The notes below the pieces were generated by a model, which ran no database searches, had not been told where the DNA came from, and worked only from the letters and a program-made list of their open reading frames with translations. 64,000 nt of DNA from Uranotaenia lowii (lineage: Eukaryota > Arthropoda > Insecta > Diptera > Culicidae): NCBI RefSeq assembly GCF_029784155.1, contig NC_073691.1:126046714-126110713 (forward strand), given 5' to 3'. A program made the position numbers and the translations under genes. Shown in pieces: positions 57,753-64,000 of this stretch; position 1 is the stretch's first letter; the number at the start of each line of letters is the position of its first letter.

Positions 57753-58700
57753 CAGTGGTTTTCAAAGTGGTCCCTACCGCCCCCTTGGGGGCGTTCAGAG
57801 CTTCCAGGGGGGCGGTGAGCTCAATTTTGAAATTCGGGGGGCGTTGTAAGGGCTCCGGGGGGCAGTAAGGTCGTAATTACCATTTTCACAAATCACGAAA
57901 CAACGTTGATTTGAAATAACAACGAGTTAATTCGATAAAAAACAACGAAATTACGTTACAGAACTAAACATCAAGTTGAAGACTAAAATATCTATAATTT
58001 CCCAAAGCTGCAAGCAAATCTTTGTTCTATTATCTCAATAATTTTTTACTTAAAATGTATCCATCTACAATATTTTTTTTAATTGTCACAGATTTTGTAT
58101 ACGCTCTACATGATGATCTTGATTTGTAAGATTGTTTTGGGTTATGCTTAGAAGGATTACTTTTAGATGGCTTGATTTTTAATTGATTTTAGAATGCTTG
58201 ATATTCTTTAAAATGTATTGTCTCAAAAAATGTGCTAAAGCTTCGAAAAGATCTGTTTAAAAAGGCGTTATTTATGATTTAGTAATAGATTTTTTAGAAA
58301 GAAAAAACTTGAAAGTAATTAGTTTAGAATTAGAAAAAGCTTAGTTTAGAATTAGAAAAAGCTTGACAGTAATTAGTTTGTATTAGTAATAATAATTATG
58401 CAAATCAATATTATGACTAATCAATTTTGTCGAGGAAACTTTACATAGAATTAACTGTTTACTGGAAGTTTAAAGCAATATGAGACACTTGGAGCCAAAG
58501 GGTTTAAATGCATAAAAGCAAATTTTGAGAAAACACTTATGTGAGTTAAGTCTTGCAACAACATATAGTCAAAAGCTGATGGTTTTTCAACGATCAAGAT
58601 TGTAATTGTTTTCAAGATTTTCTAAAATTTGCCCAGGGGGGCGTTGAACTCGAAAATTTTTCAAAAGGGGCGGTGAGTGAAAAAAGTTTGAAAATCACTG
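57753..58700. mobile_element. hAT-type MITE, 948 bp, with 8-bp target duplication
   Basis: The inverted ends are CAGTGGTTTTCAAA and TTTGAAAATCACTG, typical of hAT elements. A perfect 8-bp duplication GTCTAATC lies at 57745-57752 and 58701-58708. G-rich blocks (GGGGGGCGGTGAG at left, AGGGGGGCGTTGA and GGGGCGGTGAGTG at right) lie near each end. No transposase frame. At 58484 it contains GGAGCCAAAGGGTTTAAATG, resembling the terminal text of the MITE at 16014. Confidence 0.9.
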
Positions 58701-58708
58701 GTCTAATC

Positions 58709-60589
58709 ACTTAGACCCAGCACGTGCAAAGGTCAAATGGAAAAGGCCGGAAAGTCTCCGATGGTTTTTGTTCCACTGTCAACTAATTCCATTTGTCGTC
58801 AAGTGCATCAGAGTCCAGCCTCAAGTATCATTTCGACTTTCCCCGGATTTTCCAGCAGTGGCCTTTCTTTTCGTTGGGTCGGCAAGGCTTTGTGCGCTGT
58901 GTTTATATGTCCTACGTTCACATATTTTTCATTTGCGCAATGTGCCAAAACACATCTCAGTTGAAGCGTGTCAGTTAAGAAGGAAGCGACACAAAGAAAC
59001 CCTGAATACTAAGTATGAATGTGCATCGGTTCGAAAAAGCGATGATTTAGTTGTTTGGAAATCTTGACGGATTTTTTGGCAGCCGACAGCACGATCCGAA
59101 AAAAAATCCGGCAAAAGTGTGCCACTTCGTCAGCATCGTCGGTTCGGAACATTCGGTGTTTTCATTCCAGATTTGGTATAGTTTGAATTTTCCCAACCAT
59201 TGCAATATGTTTGAAATAACTATACATACACCGCAGATTAACACGCTCAGGTGTCATCCTTTGGTCACAAATAAAATCGTTTTGAAAGATGCCGCCACAA
59301 ACGTGCTGCCACATTTTTGTTTATATAAACAACGCTAGGAGTATGTATGATGATCATAACGTCCATAGATAGATATAAAATTAAGAAATTTATGACACAA
59401 GTGTAAAAGAGCACCACAAACATTCTCAATAATGCACATTAGGAAAAACCGCGGCACCATATCCATAGTTCCAGTGCACCACAGAAAACCCTCAGGAAGC
59501 TGGAAGTGAAGAACAGAGGAAAGGATCGAAGGGAGACGACTCAGTGTCACAAGTGCAAGTGGATGGAAAATAATGTTTATGTGAGGAAAAATCAACGCGA
59601 TCTTCAGCTCGTTAGATCAAGAAGAGTTGATACTCTTCCAACCAAACTCAACTCGACACACATGCGGACTTCGCAGCAGATCAGTGGAAACATGACGATG
59701 TCTCCCAGGTCTTGGGCAAAACACTGAATTGCGCTATTAATAGGTAGGAGTTGAGTTGATGTTTGATTTTTTAACCTCTGGTTAATGTGAAGTGCGGTAA
59801 TAACCCTTTTTCTTCTATCATAGGATAGCCGGGGAAAATGGGAAGTATTGCATTCTTGGTGTTATTAAAGCAAATACTAAATCATGACCTTAAATTGAGA
59901 GTTTTGAATTCAGTCACTCAGATTTTTTTTTCCAAAATTGTTCTTTCGAGTTAATCACACCAAACGGCTCTACAATTTGTTGTCTGTTTCCAATCCTCTT
60001 GTTAAAATTTGAACTAAGATTATGCACAACTAAGAAACTTTACAAAAATAAGTTTTCTTCCTATTTTTTTCATTCATTCAGTCATTCCATACCAAGTGAC
60101 CATGAAACTGAATCGACCTTCTCCGATTTTGCTCTAAATCAGTATGACGGCTTATTGTAATGGAAATTAGAAAAATTCAAAATTCTGGGTTAATCGAACC
60201 ACCACCCCACTCCCTCCGAGTGGGAGCCCCCGTTCTTAAATTTTTTTTGCTTTTTCCCAAAATAGCAATTTTCCTATCTAAATATTTCAGAAACCGTAGA
60301 AGCTATAGTTGAAGGAAAGCCCTTGTTTTGAAGATTAAGGGCATTTTGAGATAATCGTATTTTAAGTTTTAAAATACAAAAATATCGGGTAAATATTCTG
60401 CAATCAAGGATCATGCTTTATATCGTAGGGATGAATAATTTCATAGAATGAAAATCCCGTACACAAAACCATGCTTTATGGTCCTCTCCTCAGTTAGCGT
60501 TTAGTTACGAGGAAGCAACACTATTCAAAGCATTCAAAAATGAATGAAAAAAAGTTCTTCTCACTGCTAGAATAAAGTCGGGGTCTCTA
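58709..60589. other. Intergenic stretch with coding-like patches
   Basis: 58740-59070 and 59460-59740 are GC-richer. They hold several overlapping short frames, one of which reads RRETTQCHKCKWMENNVYVR at 59521-59583 and could be a decayed zinc knuckle of a transposon gag. None is long or consistent enough to call. The rest is AT-rich. Confidence 0.4.
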
Positions 60590-61370
60590 AAATCATACCA
60601 ATTTTTTCGCACCTAAAAACCCTCTCATATCAACCTTAATCCCATTGTTGATATGTTTTAAGCTTTACATCCAAAAGTATTTGGACCCCTTTCTTTCATA
60701 TCCTTTCCTCACTTCAATGTGTAAGGATCTATCATAATCGTATAGAAACATGTCTCGTACTCAAATATCTTTCCATGCTATACTTGATTCCAATTGCTGG
60801 TTTCGTCATCATAAATTGATTACTTATGCTAACAAAATTGTATTGGGTTATCCTCCCCTTTTCCTGTGTTCCTACTCACTGTAAGAAGGGTGGTGTCTCA
60901 AATAATCATTGAACCATATCAAAACAATTTAACATGTCAAACATTGTCCATTTGTTAGATAAATTCTCGGGTAATGTCAAAAAAATTGTATGGATGCCCT
61001 CCTCCTCCCTTCCCATATCGTCAATCCTATGCTCCTTATGGAATGGTTTCAAACAATCATAGAAATATTTCCATTCCATACCAAATTTGGTTCCAATTGC
61101 CTGGTTAAATAGTTGGTTAGTCAAGTTAAGCAAAAACATGTGAGAGAGTCCGATTTTCCCTTCCTATTTCTCCATAGAAAATGGAGGGGCGAATACTTAA
61201 TATTCATAGACATATTTCCTGTACTCGAATACCCTTTGATGCCAAATTTGGTTTCATTAGCTCAATAAATTATCAAGTAATGCAAAAAAATGTAATTAAC
61301 CCCCAAACTATTTATATCTCCCCGATGAAAGAATGGAGGGGCTTCAATTTATCATATAATCATTTCTCGT

Positions 61371-62541
61371 ATTGTTTATTGTTTATTGTTTATTGTATAA
61401 AAAATCAACGGATCAAATTTAGATCCTAATGATATCTTAATTATAGGTTACATATTAAAATTAACGTAAATCTACATTTCTCTTACAGACCCGAATGACC
61501 CGGGTGGTTAAAAGGTCTCTAATAAATTATAATAATAATACATTTCTCTTGATTTGTTCAATATGTTTCTACGGAAAACATTTCTGGGAACGCCAAAGTC
61601 AAAGTACTCCGAAAAACGGTTGAAGGTTTTTAGGATGCCTATAAGAGCGCTGTTAGCCCCATAGTTATTCAGCCGAACAGGAACGTAGAGTTGCAGATTC
61701 TGGTTTCTCAATCCTCGCGGTCGCACGTTGAGAGGGATAGCTTCCAGCAGCACGGGACAGTCAATCCTCGATGTGAGAAGATCCGCAACAACCAAAGCAC
61801 GTGTAGCGTTTCTTCGGACTTGAAGCGTGTCTAAGTCTATCAGCTGGCAACGATTCTCATAACTGGGCAAACGAAAAGGATCTTGCCAGTTCAGGTGTCG
61901 AAGGGCATATCTCAAGAAGCGCCGCTGTATAGCCTCGATTCGTTCAACTCCATTTTGGTAGAAAGGGCACCAGACAGCAGAAGCATACTCAAGAACGGAG
62001 CGGACTATGCTACAATATAAGCTTTTTAAGCAGTACAAGATTTCTGGAGGCTTTGTCTACCACGTAGTTCGTGTGAGTCTAAAACTCAAGCCGTTGATCG
62101 AGAATAATACCCAGATCATTGATTTGGTCAACCCGGGAGATTATTTCATCCCCGAGAATGTACTCAGCATAAAGAGGGTGTCGCTTGCGAGAAAAAGTTC
62201 TGATCGAGCATTTACTGCGATTTAGCGGCGAGCAGTTGTTGTCGCACCAGTCAGCAAAAATGTTGAACTGCCATTGCAGGAAATCGATGTCGTCTTTACC
62301 ATTGATGGTGTGATATAGTTTCAGATCATCGGCATAAGCGAGTTTTGGACCATCGAGAAGCGAGAGAACATCATTAAAATAGATGACGAAAATTATCGGT
62401 CCTAAATGGCTTCCTTGTGGCACTCCGGAAGAGCCGAGAAACTGTCTCGAGAAGGATTCTCCAGTATGAACGGACAATTTTCGTCCCGTTAAGTAACTCC
62501 GAAACCACTCCAGTAAAGATCCACAGAAGCCCAAGCGACCT
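61371..62541 (-). mobile_element. LINE copy C, minus strand, with (CAATAAA)n tail
   Basis: The 3' tail is seen on the plus strand as repeated GTTTATT at 61371-61400. Coding runs from about 62541 down to 61508. The 5' cut at the sequence for RLGFCGSLLEWF matches a point inside the reverse transcriptase domain of copy A (GLVIWFESF). The flanking Helitron units would join if the LINE were removed. Confidence 0.85.
61508..62541 (-). pseudogene. Reverse transcriptase of LINE copy C, frameshifted
   Basis: The first part (62558-62079) contains SSGVPQGSHLGPIIFVIYFN, KLAYADDLKLY with the Asp pair, CSIRTFSRKRHPL and INDLGIILDQRLEF. A frame change near 62040-62080 follows, then YCLKSLYCSIVRSVLEYASA and RIEAIQRRFLRYALRHLNW, ending at a stop at 61508. 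The same family as copy A by shared motif order. The palm lacks its first catalytic Asp because of truncation. Confidence 0.88.
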
Positions 62542-63283
62542 CCCAAATATCCTCCCATGCAAAATTTGATTTCATTTGCTCAATAAGTTCTCGAGTTATG
62601 TATAAAAATTGTATGGAGTCCCCTTCCTTTTTTCCATCCTCCCCGCTGGAAGAAGGGAGATGTCTCAAATAACCTTGGAAACATTTCTCGAATTCAAATA
62701 CACTTACATGTCAAATTTGGTTCCATCTTCTTAAGTAGTTCTCGAGTTATGAAAAAAAAATGTAAGAAAGCCTCCCTCCCCCTTCCTATCTCCCCACTGG
62801 AGAAAAGAAGGGGTACCAAACCCTCATAGAAACATTCCTCGTACCGAAATACACTCCCATGCCAAATTTGATTCATGATCAGTTCTCGAGTTATGAAGAC
62901 TTATTACTTTTATATGAGAGACCTCCTCTCCCTTCCAGGAAAAGAGAGGTGTACCAAACTATTATAGGAACCTTCCCTGGCCTTTAATGCCCTCATCTGT
63001 CAAGTTTCACTCAAATCGGTTCTGTAGTTTTCGAGTCTATAGGGAACAAAAAGAAATTCATTTTTATATATCTCGCGTGAGCTTTCATTAAGTCGAATGA
63101 AACCAGATGTAAACAAACAGTTTAAAAAGGAAAAAAGTACAAAAACTGACTTTGTAGCCTGGACAACATACTCTATATGTGAAAAACAAATTTAAAGTTG
63201 TTTTTATAACTTTTGCAGCAGTTTTTTGTGAATGTTTGAGATGTTTCATACGAAATAATGAGAGCTTACACGAGATATATATA

Positions 63284-64000
63284 CAGTGTCGGACAATAGA
63301 ATAGGACCGATCTAATGCAAAATATTCAAATCACCTTTAAACTGCCAATTCAAATATAATAATATGCGACACCTACCGGCAAGCACTTATTGTAGTATGC
63401 CAACTTTGTATACTGCACGTTTGTTGCAATCAAAGCAACCCGTTTGTTCTACTCGACCAGAAAGCTGTCAGAGGGTGAAAAATGTCGCGTCATAAAATAA
63501 GACCAGCTCATCGGTTCGGCTGTTCCGGCATTTTCAGCGCTCTAGATTTGAAGAAAAGTTGTTGTTTTCGGTGTTGTTTGTCCATTTTCGTGTCCTGGTA
63601 AGTATTTCCCATAAAATTAATCATGTAAATCATGAAAACAAACAAAAAATAAAAATTTCCTTCCTCCTACTCTGTTTTCACCGAAAAAGCGATGGGTCGG
63701 GCACAGCACTGTACCGCAGACACCAGATACCCAGACTGATCAGTGGCGCTTGAATCCATACAACTACAAGTCGCCCAGAATCATACGCCATCTGTTTGGG
63801 CATCGTGAAACTACTGTGCTTTATCAAGAAAAAAAATTACACTTGATAATTAACAAGCCAAATAAAAACCGTCTTGATTGAATCACCTATTAGTATTTGA
63901 AACCCTATTCCAAATATTTTCATTATCGTTTTTGTCTTCAATGTTAATTGTTTACTTTAATTTACTGTATCATAATAAGAGATGAATGGTATACAAACAA
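63284..64000 (+). mobile_element. Tc1/mariner-like element, left end, running to or beyond the window edge
   Basis: It starts CAGTGTCGGACAATAGAATA after TA (63282-63283), a typical Tc1-type terminus. A GC-richer patch at 63670-63800 may be transposase remnant but has no clear motif. A complement of GAATAGGG appears near 63904, possibly part of the right terminal repeat; the outer end is not seen. Confidence 0.55.

Larger units (their letters stand above)
60590..63078 (-). mobile_element. Helitron-type tandem array, inverted, split by a LINE
   Basis: Diverged units of about 170-190 bp with CCAAATTTGGTTCCA, CTCAATAAGTTCTCGAGTTA and CTTCCTATCTCCCC text, the complement of the array at 17375-18890. 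The right edge (63040-63078) reads on the minus strand as ATATATAAAAATGAATTTC, then GTTCCCTATAGACTCGAAAA, the same 5' start as the Helitron at 15997. The 3' end (CAGCTAG) is not found, so this copy is truncated on its left side near 60590. LINE copy C sits within it. Confidence 0.65.

Noticed and set aside
59506..59727. Possible retroviral-type zinc knuckle protein
   Set aside because: Only one CHKCK motif without the required spacing of Cys and His residues; the frame is short and isolated.
1..64000. CRISPR arrays, prokaryotic operons or phage-like modules
   Set aside because: No regularly spaced repeats with unique spacers, no ribosome-binding sites before clustered genes, and clear spliced eukaryotic genes throughout.

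Overview
This is a eukaryotic, AT-rich window from a dipteran insect, most likely a mosquito. The case for an insect rests on an insect-style GLIS/lame duck zinc-finger gene, short AT-rich introns beside very large ones, and a dense load of Tc1/mariner, MITE, Helitron, SINE and Jockey/CR1-type LINE copies. A mariner relative with D37E catalytic spacing, a lineage first described from mosquitoes, points to Culicidae. The species is inferred, not shown.

Three host genes can be supported. (1) An intronless F-box/leucine-rich-repeat gene lies at 820-2367 on the minus strand. (2) The 3' half of a shootin-1-like coiled-coil, proline-rich gene lies on the plus strand, with exons at 14207-14369, 14643-15135 and 29440-29819. 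Its last intron is 14.3 kb and packed with transposons, and its 5' exons are not recognised here. (3) A complete three-exon GLIS-type zinc-finger transcription factor, best matched to lame duck (lmd), lies at 50150-42003 on the minus strand. Its five zinc fingers are split 2+2+1 across the exons.

Nearly everything else is mobile or repetitive DNA. 5.8-6.5 kb holds two tRNA-headed SINEs. 6.8-12.1 kb is a recent LTR element with identical LTRs and no recognisable gag/pol. 12.8-14.1 kb is a long-TIR DNA transposon. 16.0-19.8 kb is a Helitron carrying two MITEs and ending against a hairpin element. 21.2-24.7 kb holds an inverted pair of SINEs, one abutting a D37E mariner. 25.2-28.3 kb is a foldback-like composite with a nested Tc1-type element. 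31-36 kb has Helitron and MITE debris and a second Helitron. 36.3-38.4 kb is a LINE. 39.2-40.1 kb is a DNA transposon.

Inside lmd intron 1 (6.1 kb) lie a 118-bp hairpin and a 5-kb satellite of about 380 copies of a 13-bp unit with higher-order structure. Upstream of lmd, 51.2-54.8 kb holds LINE copies, one interrupted by a MITE at a TA. 55.5-56.7 kb is a giant palindrome, 57.8-58.7 kb a hAT-type MITE with a perfect 8-bp target duplication, 60.6-63.1 kb a Helitron-type tandem array split by a LINE, and the window ends in a Tc1/mariner-like end.

The host genes show no sign of working together. F-box/LRR proteins choose ubiquitination targets, shootin-like proteins link actin flow to adhesion, and lmd drives muscle and fusion-competent myoblast fate in Drosophila. 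No prokaryotic system, CRISPR array or rRNA gene was seen.
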